The notes: generated by a model not told the origin, from the sequence alone. 16,279 nucleotides of DNA from Prevotellamassilia sp. (GCA_009775705.1 VSQE01000057.1:1-16279), one strand, 5' to 3'. Positions 1-6,876 are shown, counted from the stretch's first letter. Numbers and translations are program-made.

Positions 1-242
1 ATTGATGAGTGATTGTACCCGGATACAACGGATAGCCTCTGCCTGTTCAACATGTCGTTGTTGAACTCCCGTTCCATCTCGTTCTTAGGATAGGCATAGA
101 TGTAGATGCCGAGGTATTCCCTGCGACTCATCTGCATCGTTTCGGGGTTACGAACTGCCGGATAATAATCTAGATACAAGGAGATGCGATTGTTACGAAT
201 CGCTCTCTGACGAACTGTTACTTTTGTACACGTGTGTGTCAT
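1..242 (-). pseudogene. Tyrosine integrase, 5' part, apparently frameshifted
   Basis: This is the 5' end of a gene running off the left edge. From the ATG at 242-240 the protein begins MTHTCTKVTVRQRAIRN and continues with SLYLDYYP, then SRREYLGIYIYAYPKNEMER. This resembles the N-terminal arm-binding region of Bacteroides phage-type tyrosine recombinases, which cut and rejoin DNA for integration and excision. The catalytic domain lies outside the window. After about residue 65 the frame changes: the opened frame reads MLNRQRLSVVSGYNHSS, while a neighbouring frame reads QAEAIRCIRVQSLIN, which resembles what I expect of this family. Restoring one A near 42-46 (AACAGG to AACAAGG) joins the halves as NKAEAIRCIRVQSLIN. 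It is therefore either a pseudogene or carries a base-call error. It lies just downstream of the HTH gene on the same strand, and the pair forms a mobile-element end. The family call is fairly sure; the lesion is likely but rests on remembered family sequence. Confidence 0.7.
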
Positions 243-278
243 ACTGATTAATATTTAGAGTTTTACATTTGTTTGGTG

Positions 279-310
279 CAAAGGAATAGAGTGATTCAAT
301 GGTGGCAACA
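279..310 (-). promoter_or_regulatory. Candidate integrase promoter
   Basis: On the minus strand TTCCTTTG (286-279) differs by one base from the Bacteroides -7 box TAnnTTTG. TGTTG (310-306) lies exactly 19 bp upstream, about where the -33 TTTG-like box is expected. Transcription would start roughly 30 bases before the integrase ATG. This suggests the integrase can be transcribed on its own as well as by read-through from the HTH gene. It is a sequence match only. Confidence 0.45.
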
Positions 311-326
311 TTCACCGATAAATAAC

Positions 327-1232
327 TTATTCAATCTTTGGGGCTGCAAGTAGCTTATCTAATTCGGGCTTGGAGATAAGCGTGTATTTGCCCTTCTTGA
401 CCTTTGGGATATTATGATACTTCGCATAATGATAGAGCTGGTCACGGGTGAGATTGAACTTCTCCATTGCTTCGGCAACCGTATAATATTGCGGTTCTTC
501 GGGTGCTGCCACGCCTTTGGCTATATCCACGTGTTTCTTGGAATAGTACACCATGATGCCTTCTTTCTTTTTGGGGATGGCATTCTTGGAAACGAAAGTG
601 TAGATGGCAGATAAGGTCATGCCGAATTTTTCCTGCATTTCCTGTGTGCTGTACCATTCGGTAATGTCGGGATTCGGGGCTTTCTTGGCGAAGTAAGCGT
701 CCATGTGCTTCTTGCTCCAATAGGTTTTGCCACGATTGAAAGTCCGAGGGATGTTATTCTTCTTGGCTACCACAAATATCCATGACTCGTTTACATGGTA
801 TTTCTCTTTGACTTCGGCTGTGGTGTAGAAGTCGGTGATGGGGGCTTTTTCTTTTGTTGGAGTATGGAACTCTGTTGGATTATTGAATAACTCATCAATA
901 TCCTCTTTCTTCAAAAGGTATTTGAAACCTAATCGAGTGACCTTTAATTCACCTCGTTTAATGTATCCGTAAACGGTAGGTCGGGTTACCCCGAGATAGA
1001 TTGCAGTCTCGGTAATTGTGAGAAATGGCTTGTCTTTGATTTTTTCAATAGGCTTTTCATTAATCTTCTTTTCCACAAATTGATTGTTAGCCTTGATTAC
1101 TTCGTCACGCTTCTTCTTTTTATAAAGAGCGTTGGCGCATTGTTTGGAACAACAAGCCGTTGTTGTTTTCTGGGCGATAAACTCTTTACCGCACCAAGCG
1201 CAAATTCGCTTAATTTTCAGGTTACTGCTCAT
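327..1232 (-). CDS. Cys-cluster protein with four excisionase-like HTH modules
   Basis: A 301-residue DNA-binding protein encoded directly upstream of the integrase. Residues 11-32 hold CAWC and then a CC..C cluster (C11, C14, C27, C28, C32), which looks like a small zinc-binding knuckle. A Lys-rich linker follows at about 38-68. Four related modules come next, at about 70-116, 135-181, 193-238 and 249-295. Each starts with a T[ITV]xE-type helix (FLTITETA, FYTTAEVK, WYSTQEMQ, YYTVAEAM), then a second helix, a basic turn and a SKKH/LKKE-like C-terminal helix. The first module is the clearest match to the HTH_17/excisionase fold (YLGVTRPTVYGYIKRGELKVTR). In mobile elements such proteins usually bend DNA at attachment sites, steer excision or control the integrase. 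That role is inferred here from the fold and the neighbour. The gene is more AT-rich than the mnmE side. It could also be a plain transcription regulator. Confidence 0.75.
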   Translation of the reverse strand: MSSNLKIKRICAWCGKEFIAQKTTTACCSKQCANALYKKKKRDEVIKANNQFVEKKINEKPIEKIKDKPFLTITETAIYLGVTRPTVYGYIKRGELKVTRLGFKYLLKKEDIDELFNNPTEFHTPTKEKAPITDFYTTAEVKEKYHVNESWIFVVAKKNNIPRTFNRGKTYWSKKHMDAYFAKKAPNPDITEWYSTQEMQEKFGMTLSAIYTFVSKNAIPKKKEGIMVYYSKKHVDIAKGVAAPEEPQYYTVAEAMEKFNLTRDQLYHYAKYHNIPKVKKGKYTLISKPELDKLLAAPKIE

Positions 1233-1260
1233 TTTAATTCATCTTTATTTCTCCGTTATT

Positions 1261-1300
1261 ACTGTAAATTCTCGTAAAACCGTGTAAAATGGCGTATAGT
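1261..1300. repeat. Four 10-bp-phased GTAAA-type repeats upstream of the HTH gene
   Basis: Read on the plus strand, GTAAA occurs at 1264-1268, 1274-1278 and 1284-1288, and a degenerate GTATA at 1294-1298. The spacing is exactly 10 bp each time, so all copies face the same side of the helix. The block starts about 30 bp before the HTH start codon. This arrangement fits a cooperative protein-binding site, such as an operator for the HTH protein or an excisionase/arm-type site. The binding protein is not shown by the sequence. Confidence 0.5.
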
Positions 1301-1376
1301 TTCTCTACTACCTTTCCGCTGGATTTTCGGTCTTCAACAAGCGAGCAACAAATACGGTACAAAAATGAGCTGAAAA

Positions 1377-1410
1377 AGCCCTATAAACGATAACTATCGC
1401 TTATAAGGCT
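1377..1410. repeat. 34-bp imperfect palindrome near the element end
   Basis: The left arm AGCCCTATAAACGATA and the right arm TATCGCTTATAAGGCT match as inverted repeats at 14 of 16 positions, with a 2-bp AC spacer. On the minus strand the hairpin is followed by TTTTTC, so it could be a second terminator in tandem with the one at 1411-1440. A spacer of 2 bp is too short for a simple RNA loop, so some inner pairs would open. Its symmetry and its position between the integrase module and mnmE also allow a recombinase or regulator binding site. Confidence 0.5.
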
Positions 1411-1440
1411 AAAAAGAAAGGCGCTCAAAATGAACGCCTT
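1411..1440 (-). terminator. Rho-independent terminator downstream of mnmE
   Basis: AAGGCG (1418-1423) and CGCCTT (1435-1440) form a 6-bp stem around an 11-base loop that can pair further (TCA with TGA). On the minus strand the stem is followed by a T-rich tail, TTTCTTTTT. It lies about 43 bp after the mnmE stop and should end the miaB-mnmE transcript. Confidence 0.7.
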
Positions 1441-1482
1441 AATAATCATTGATGATATATGCTGATCGTTGGTAATCACTAC

Positions 1483-1500
1483 CTACTTGCCGATGCAGAA
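1483..1500 (-). other. Candidate integration target: conserved 3' end of mnmE
   Basis: The last five codons and the stop of mnmE (Phe-Cys-Ile-Gly-Lys-stop) lie here, directly bordering the integrase/HTH module. In Enterobacteriaceae the SGI1 family integrates at this same 3' end of mnmE (trmE). The gene end is intact, as expected when a site-specific element restores the target codons. No second copy of the site is in the window, so this is inference from position only. Confidence 0.35.
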
Positions 1501-2883
1501 ATGAGAAAAAATATTTGATAGAACGTCGTTGCTTGTGACTTCTCCCATTATATCGGACAGATGGAAGAGGCAGTTGCGCAGATCTTCTGCAATGAGATCA
1601 CCAGGTGTCCCTTGGGTGATGGCATTTTGGACATTCTTTAGATTTGTAAGGGCTGTATGGAGGGCTTCCGCGTGTCGGGCATTATTTACTACTACAGAGG
1701 CTTCGGGAGAGTGGGAGAGAGAAACGTTGGATAGCAGGGCCGTAGTCAGGGAGGAAATACCTTCGCCACTTTTGGCAGAGAGAAATAGAAAGGGGATATT
1801 TAAGGTCTTGAGTTCCTGAAGAATTTCCGGTGAAACGGAAGAGAACGGAAGGTCAGACTTATTGAAAAGGACAATCAGAGATTTTTCTTTGCAAAGAGAG
1901 AACAGACGCGGGGAGAGGTGAGAAAACTGCTCTTTGGCAACGGTAGAGTCAAGAAGCCAGAGTATGATTTCGGCCTGATTGATTTTGTCAAAGGTACGGG
2001 CTATGCCTATTGATTCTATCGGGTCGGTAGTGTTGCGAATGCCTGCCGTGTCTATGAAACGGAAAGGAGTTCCCGATAGGATAACAACGTCTTCAATGAT
2101 GTCCCGTGTCGTACCATGAATATCACTCACTATGGCACGTTCTTCTCCCAGCAGATGGTTCAGTAACGTGGATTTTCCTGCGTTTGTCTCTCCAATTATC
2201 ACTACCGGGATGCCGTTCTTTAGAGCATTACCCATCCGGAAAGATTCGAGAAGGCGGGAGATGTGTTCCACTGTCTCCGCTGTCAGGCGCTGCAATTCAC
2301 TGCGATCTGCAAATTCCAGATCTTCGTGATCCGAAAAGTCCAGTTCCAATTCAATGAGTGAAGTGATATGCAGAAGGCGGTCGCGCAGTGTTCGCAGTTC
2401 CCCGCTGAACTTTCCCCGCATCTGGTTCATTGCCATACGATGCGTTGCGGCGGATGTTGAGGAGATGAGATCAGCGACAGCTTCGGCCTGGCAGAGGTCC
2501 ATCTTTCCGTTCAGAAAGGCCCGTTGTGTGTATTCGCCCGGATTGGCAGTTCGGCATCCGGCCTCTACGAGCAAGTCAAGAATGCGTCTGATAATATAAG
2601 ATGACCCGTGACAGGATATTTCCGTACTGTCCTCTCCGGTATAGCTGTGTGGGGCGCGGAACAGGCTGACAAGAACTTCGTCTATTATTTCTCCTGTTGT
2701 ATCAGCTATATGTCCGAAGGTAACGGTATTTGCTTTACGTTCGGATAGCGGAATCTCTGTTCGAGGAGTGAAGATTCTGTCGGTAATGGTAATGGCATCG
2801 GGGCCAGATACTCTGATCAGGCAGATGGCTCCACCCAGTGAGGTTGCGGGAGCGCAGATTGTGTCTTGTTGCGGTATTTGCAT
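1483..2883 (-). CDS. mnmE: tRNA modification GTPase MnmE (TrmE)
   Basis: MnmE works with MnmG to add a carboxymethylaminomethyl-type group to C5 of the wobble uridine (U34) in certain tRNAs, using a folate one-carbon unit and GTP-driven movements. The protein has 466 residues, close to the usual 450-470. The N-terminal folate-binding domain starts TICAPATSLGGAICLIRVSG (about 8-27). The G domain shows G1 GETNAGKSTLLN (231-242), G2 GTTRD (257-261), G3 DTAG (278-281), G4 NKSD (341-344) and a SAK-type G5. The C-terminus is the diagnostic FCIGK with the catalytic Cys463. G1 has Thr-Asn-Ala where Pro-Asn-Val is commoner. The start MQIPQQDTICAP fits the family. It follows miaB by 17 bp on the same strand, so the two are likely co-transcribed. 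A mobile-element end sits directly behind its stop codon. Confidence 0.97.
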   Translation of the reverse strand: MQIPQQDTICAPATSLGGAICLIRVSGPDAITITDRIFTPRTEIPLSERKANTVTFGHIADTTGEIIDEVLVSLFRAPHSYTGEDSTEISCHGSSYIIRRILDLLVEAGCRTANPGEYTQRAFLNGKMDLCQAEAVADLISSTSAATHRMAMNQMRGKFSGELRTLRDRLLHITSLIELELDFSDHEDLEFADRSELQRLTAETVEHISRLLESFRMGNALKNGIPVVIIGETNAGKSTLLNHLLGEERAIVSDIHGTTRDIIEDVVILSGTPFRFIDTAGIRNTTDPIESIGIARTFDKINQAEIILWLLDSTVAKEQFSHLSPRLFSLCKEKSLIVLFNKSDLPFSSVSPEILQELKTLNIPFLFLSAKSGEGISSLTTALLSNVSLSHSPEASVVVNNARHAEALHTALTNLKNVQNAITQGTPGDLIAEDLRNCLFHLSDIMGEVTSNDVLSNIFSHFCIGK

Positions 2884-2900
2884 GGCTGGGATTAAAAAGT

Positions 2901-4235
2901 TCAGCCGACGATATTCCCTTTGAGGGTGGCCGAAGAGGACTCTGTTATAAGGATGTTCACATATTCTCCAAGTCGATGATTTCCTCGATCGAAGATAACA
3001 ACCTTGTTCTGTTCCGTACGACCGTAAAACTGTTCCCGCGACCGTTTGGATATGCCTTCTATCAGTACTTCAAAGATTTTCCCGATGCAGCGGCGATTGG
3101 CTTCTGCCGATAATTCGTTTTGCAGGGCAATGAGTTCTTCCAGACGTTTGATTTTGATATCTTCCGGAATGTCGTCCGGCAAATGTTGCGAGGCATAGGT
3201 ACCTGGGCGTTCGCTGTATTTGAACATGAAAGCCGAATCATAACCGCACTCGCGCATGAGCGAAAGCGAGTGCTTATGGTCTTCTTCCGTTTCGGTGCAA
3301 TATCCGGCAAAAATGTCCGTTGACAGGCCGCAGTCGGGAATGATGCGGCGGATGGCTTTGACGCGGTCCATGTACCATTCGCGGGTATATTTGCGGTTCA
3401 TCAGTTTCAGGATGCGGTCCGATCCACTTTGTACCGGAAGATGGATGTGGCGGCATACGTTGGGTTCTTCCGCTATCACGCGCAACGTTTCGTCACTCAT
3501 GTCTTTGGGGTGAGAGGTCGTGAAGCGCACACGCATTCCCGGTACGGTGCGGGCCACACTGCGCAGCAGTTCCGGGAATGTTATGGCATGTCCGTTGCCG
3601 GATGCTCCATCCGGCAAGGCCCGGTAGCTGTTGACGTTCTGCCCCAGCAGTGTTACTTCCTTATATCCTCGGTTCGCCAGATCTCTGACTTCCGTCAAGA
3701 TGCTGTCTATGTCGCGGCTGCGTTCGCGTCCACGGGTATAGGGCACAATGCAGTAGTGGCAAAAGTTGTTACATCCGCGCATGATGCTGACGAACCCGGA
3801 CAACCTATTGCCACAGATGCGTTCGGGCACTACGTCGCGGTAGGTCTCCGTAACGGACAGATCAATGTTCATAGCCTTGCGGCCTGTTTCCGCCTGTGCC
3901 ATAAGATCCGGCAATGTCAGATAAGCGTCAGGACCTGCTACCAGATCGGCATGGTGTTTTTCCAGCAGCTCTTCCTTCACGCGTTCGGCCATGCACCCCA
4001 ATACCCCTATAATGAGACTGCGGCCCTTTTTGCGCATCGCATGAAGAGCTTCCAAGCGGTGGATGATCTTCAGTTCGGCATTATCGCGTACGGAACATGT
4101 GTTCAGAAATACAGCATCGGCCTCGTCCAAAGTCTCGGCCGGCTCATATCCGGCCATTTTCATTACGGAGGCTACTACTTCGCTGTCCGCCGTATTCATC
4201 TGGCAGCCGTATGTTTCGATATAGAGTTTCTTCAT
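2901..4235 (-). CDS. miaB: tRNA-2-methylthio-N6-dimethylallyladenosine synthase MiaB
   Basis: MiaB is a radical-SAM methylthiotransferase that converts i6A37 to ms2i6A37 next to the anticodon, using two [4Fe-4S] clusters. With the start at 4235 (MKKLYIETYGCQMN) the protein has 444 residues, the normal size. A longer frame opens 26 codons upstream but its extra residues do not look like the family. The N-terminal UPF0004 domain has Cys11, Cys47 (NTCSVRDNAE) and Cys81 (LGCMAERV). The radical-SAM cluster is CxxxCxxC at 155, 159 and 162 within RGCNNFCHYCIVPYTRGRE. A C-terminal TRAM domain begins near residue 380 (GKIFEVLIEG, YGRTEQNKVV). The NTCSVRDNAE and YTRGRE motifs favour MiaB over MtaB or RimO. 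It is the first gene of a pair with mnmE, and both act on the anticodon loop. Confidence 0.97.
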   Translation of the reverse strand: MKKLYIETYGCQMNTADSEVVASVMKMAGYEPAETLDEADAVFLNTCSVRDNAELKIIHRLEALHAMRKKGRSLIIGVLGCMAERVKEELLEKHHADLVAGPDAYLTLPDLMAQAETGRKAMNIDLSVTETYRDVVPERICGNRLSGFVSIMRGCNNFCHYCIVPYTRGRERSRDIDSILTEVRDLANRGYKEVTLLGQNVNSYRALPDGASGNGHAITFPELLRSVARTVPGMRVRFTTSHPKDMSDETLRVIAEEPNVCRHIHLPVQSGSDRILKLMNRKYTREWYMDRVKAIRRIIPDCGLSTDIFAGYCTETEEDHKHSLSLMRECGYDSAFMFKYSERPGTYASQHLPDDIPEDIKIKRLEELIALQNELSAEANRRCIGKIFEVLIEGISKRSREQFYGRTEQNKVVIFDRGNHRLGEYVNILITESSSATLKGNIVG

Positions 4236-4268
4236 TATTGTCGATGCTAAAATATATTTGTGAGTATG

Positions 4269-4276
4269 CAAAATTA
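4269..4276 (-). promoter_or_regulatory. miaB: -7 box of the miaB promoter
   Basis: The minus strand reads TAATTTTG, a full match to TAnnTTTG, about 33 bp before the miaB ATG. The nearest TTTG upstream (4304-4301) is 24 bp away, longer than the usual spacing near 19-21, so the -33 element is weak or absent. Confidence 0.45.
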
Positions 4277-4430
4277 CGGAATTTCTACGGACGGGCCGAA
4301 CAAAAAGAGACAAAAGTCAGTGACGAGTCTCTTCGTAAAGTGTTTGTGGGGGACAAACGGCAGTTCCGCAAAATATACGGCCTATTCTATTAATGGTTGT
4401 TAATCCTATGGTATTTTGCACATAAAAAAC

Positions 4431-4438
4431 TATCTTTG
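4431..4438 (+). promoter_or_regulatory. -7 box of the secreted-protein gene
   Basis: TATCTTTG matches TAnnTTTG exactly and lies 26 bp before the first ATG at 4465, giving a leader of about 20 bases. I see no well-placed -33 TTTG. The 4236-4464 gap therefore carries two divergent promoters, this one and that of miaB. Confidence 0.55.
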
Positions 4439-4464
4439 TCCGTAATAATTTAATTCTCACTACC

Positions 4465-5289
4465 ATGATGAAACGAATTTTGATTATTGCAGCATTTATC
4501 CTGACCTCTGCTCTTTCCGCATTGTCCATCGGCTATGAGGAAGCGCGACAGCAGGCGTGGTTTCTTACGGACAAGATGGCATACGAATTGAATCTTACTC
4601 CCGACCAGTACGACAGGGCATATCAGACGAATCTGGATTATTTCCTGAGTATCTCCGGCAGCGCCGACCAGTATGGCAGATACTGGGATTACCGGAATGC
4701 CGATTTACGCTGTATCCTGTTTGACTGGCAGTATAGCCTTTTCTGCACGCTCGATTACTTTTTCCGTCCGGTGCGTTGGGTGCGGGTAGGGTGGTACTAT
4801 CCCATATTCAACCGCTACCGCAGAGGGTATTACTATTTTGACCGTCCCACCGTTTATGTCAGCTATCGCGGAGGTTTGTGGCATCGGCGTGGGCATAATG
4901 ATGCCAGCCCTTACTATGGCATGAAATTCCGCCCGGGTGGCGGATTGCGTGATAGGTACCATGCCGGTCACGGAAACGGCCGTCCGGTTCACAAGCCCGA
5001 ATATGGTCGTCCGCCCCGTCCCGGTGACAAGCGCCCACACAAGCCGGATGCCGACCGTAAACATCCCAATTACGGAAACGGAAATGCGCACCGGCCCGGA
5101 GTGGGAAGCGGAACAGGTGGAAGTAAGCGTCCTGGAAATGACGGTTATACTCCCGGAAGGCGGAAATCTCCGTTGCCTGCGAGTTTGCGGAATCCAGGCG
5201 GCAAGGATAGCAATAAAGGCAATGGCGGAAGACATGAGGGTGGACGTCCTTCTTCACGATCGTCCCATAGTCGGTCTCAAGGAAGATAA
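4465..5289 (+). CDS. Secreted protein of unknown function with basic, low-complexity tail
   Basis: I do not recognise the function. The 274-residue product starts with a signal peptide (about residues 1-21, MMKRILIIAAFILTSALSALS). Two ATGs stand in tandem at 4465 and 4468 and either could be used. Residues about 24-60 form a helical stretch containing LNLTPDQYDRAY, which recalls the LTxxQ motif of Spy/CpxP periplasmic chaperones, though only one copy is seen. Residues about 70-140 are rich in Tyr, Trp and Arg (WYYPIFNRYRRGYYYF). From about 150 to the end the protein is a disordered-looking, strongly basic tail of Gly, Pro, Arg, Lys, His and Asn. This composition suggests a periplasmic or surface protein that binds an acidic partner such as a polysaccharide, but that is a guess. 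It is a single-gene unit with its own promoter and a strong terminator. Confidence 0.7.
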   Translation: MMKRILIIAAFILTSALSALSIGYEEARQQAWFLTDKMAYELNLTPDQYDRAYQTNLDYFLSISGSADQYGRYWDYRNADLRCILFDWQYSLFCTLDYFFRPVRWVRVGWYYPIFNRYRRGYYYFDRPTVYVSYRGGLWHRRGHNDASPYYGMKFRPGGGLRDRYHAGHGNGRPVHKPEYGRPPRPGDKRPHKPDADRKHPNYGNGNAHRPGVGSGTGGSKRPGNDGYTPGRRKSPLPASLRNPGGKDSNKGNGGRHEGGRPSSRSSHSRSQGR

Positions 5290-5305
5290 CTGAACTGTAT
5301 TCTTG

Positions 5306-5345
5306 TTCGGGCGTGTTACGGTTTGCAAGCCGTAACACGCCCGAA
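5306..5345. terminator. Strong hairpin between convergent genes
   Basis: TTCGGGCGTGTTACGG (5306-5321) and CCGTAACACGCCCGAA (5330-5345) form a perfect 16-bp stem with an 8-base loop. The right side is followed by ATTTA and the left side by a T/A-rich stretch, so it can end transcription from both directions: the secreted-protein gene (+) and the broken lipoprotein gene (-). Confidence 0.8.
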
Positions 5346-5409
5346 ATTTATGCATCCATAGAGAAGGTGACGTCGGATTGGGACGGTGTTGGGACAAGCC
5401 CACCACTAT

Positions 5410-6118
5410 TTATTCTGCAACGGGGCGAACGCTATGACCGTTGTAGCGGCTGCCGTCGCCGCAGAACCAACCCCCAGCCGTTCGAATAGAAGTACAGGCC
5501 GTAGGCGTTGTACTCGCTGCCCGAACCGAGCGCACCCGACCAGTAGTAACCGAACGAGCCGTCGCTGCCGAGATGCTCATCCCAGCGGTTGCCTGCCGCG
5601 GGCAAGAAAACAGAATTACCATTCGGACCGGTCACGCGAATACCGTTGATACCGTTTTGCTGAGCCCATAAACGAGAACAGTTTTCCCGCAATTCCTGCA
5701 TCTCCTTTAGAGTAGGCATACGCCACGGAGCACCCCACTTCACACGGGCAACATCATACTGCGTACCGCTGATTTCATCGCCAATATGGACACCACCGTT
5801 CTCTTTGTACAAATAGGTGTCCCAATCATAATCGGACTTTTCCTCAGTCTCACCCCAAGCGTAATAACCGCCATACCCCTCGGGAGAGGAAGCGCCCACG
5901 TTGCATCAGGACCATTTCGTGCCGCTGGGCAAGCCCAGATCTATCAGGTGGGGATGATGGCCGTCGGGACATTTCGCATACGCTTTAAGACCTCCGGTCT
6001 CGCCGTCTCCTATGCCGCCTTTGTCGTTTTCGTTGTCATCATCGTCACCGCAGGCGGCAAGGCCCGCTACCATAAACACTGACATCAGGGCGATGCCTAC
6101 TCTACGGAATGTTTTCAT
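5410..6118 (-). pseudogene. Broken FISUMP-domain surface lipoprotein gene
   Basis: The gene begins at 6118 with a lipoprotein signal peptide (MKTFRRVGIALMSVFMVAGL, lipobox LAAC, Cys23). GDDDDNE follows the Cys, an acidic stretch like the Bacteroidetes signal for export of lipoproteins to the cell surface. Then comes a Fib_succ_major domain: HPHLIDLGLPSGTKWS, CNVGASSPEGYGGYYAWGE, APWRMPTLKEMQEL, FLPAAGNRWDE, YYWSGALGS. Two lesions break it. A TGA stands in frame at 5908-5906, between TKWS and CNVG, where I would expect a Cys-like codon. Near the end a run of five C on the plus strand (5471-5475) holds one base too many; with four, the frame would read GWGWFCGDGSRYNGHSVRPVAE in two pieces joined across the run and stop at 5412-5410. 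Without the correction the frame ends at 5432. Both together suggest real decay, though a sequencing error in the homopolymer is possible. The role of these lipoproteins is unknown. Confidence 0.8.
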
Positions 6119-6876
6119 TGTCTGTTGATTTTGATTGTTATAAATGTTGATTCACAAAAAGTCGAGGAAGAGTTTTCCGCTGCGGATCATTCGGGCCCAC
6201 AGCTTTACCCTACCGTGCCGGAAGGTGCTGCAAATACAGGAAGTTTATATACATTAACGAAATTGGGGGGGGTAAATTTAATAATTTAAAGTTTATTAAG
6301 TTTGTGTATTCCCGATGCTGTTGCCGCGAACATCATTCTCTTCTGTCTTTTTACTCATATCTTTGATCATTAGTCCACTTGCAAAGAAAGATTATAACTT
6401 CGCGCCGGCTTAGCTCTACACAAAAGGGTTCGTAAAAACAAGAGAAGTGAAGAAATCGCAGTTCGAAAGTGCATCAATTTATTTTCGGATTCGTCTGCTT
6501 TTGGGGGCGAATTATTTCAAATCTCAGGCCCGAACTCTTATTTTCGGTTCGGTGATACGGAGACACGGGTCAATTCTACCGAAAACATGCACAGGGGACT
6601 TGACTGTCATCTTTTGCAAAACAGGATAAAGCGAAAAATAACGGAAGTCCGCGCGAAATCTTGAAACTCTCCAGAGAAAGGTGCTGGCCGTCTTTTTGAT
6701 GCGGATCAGACTGCGCACGAAACGTGTGGAAAAAGCTGAAGGGAACGCGAAATGAATGAGATACGTATCAATGAACTTTACAATCCTGATCTGTTTTATG
6801 GCTCTACAAAATGAAAGAGCTGTGCGCGACCTTGATAAAATACGGTTGAAATCTTCTCTCTCCCGAAAAAAAGCAG
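6119..6876. other. Long stretch without a convincing gene
   Basis: Between the lipoprotein start and the guaB promoter I find no gene with a recognisable product. Short frames of 60-64 codons overlap on opposite strands at about 6447-6718, with no matching domain, leader or start signal, so I do not call them. The stretch holds the candidate lipoprotein promoter, a run of eight G (6265-6272) and AT-rich DNA after it. The part at about 6440-6730 might be a dispersed Bacteroides repeat, but this is only an impression. Confidence 0.5.
6231..6261 (-). promoter_or_regulatory. Candidate promoter of the broken lipoprotein gene
   Basis: On the minus strand TGTATTTG (6238-6231) matches the -7 box TAnnTTTG except at the second base. 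TTCG (6261-6258), 19 bp upstream, matches three of four -33 bases. The leader would be about 105 bases. A G8 tract (C8 on this strand, 6265-6272) sits just upstream of the -33 box. Confidence 0.35.

Noticed and set aside
1261..1300. The GTAAA repeats as a CRISPR fragment
   Set aside because: The repeat unit is only about 5 bp with a 10-bp period, far shorter than CRISPR repeats, and no cas gene is near.
3429..4250. A 273-codon open frame on the plus strand opposite miaB
   Set aside because: It lies entirely over miaB, whose protein has all family motifs. The antisense product shows no domain or signal and reflects codon use of the real gene.
5906..5908. The in-frame TGA as a selenocysteine codon beside a Cys
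   Set aside because: I see no SECIS-like hairpin directly after it, the domain is not a known selenoprotein, and a second frameshift downstream points to decay.
6447..6718. Two overlapping short frames on opposite strands as small genes
   Set aside because: Neither has a promoter box, a domain or an exported leader, and both cannot easily be real over the same bases.
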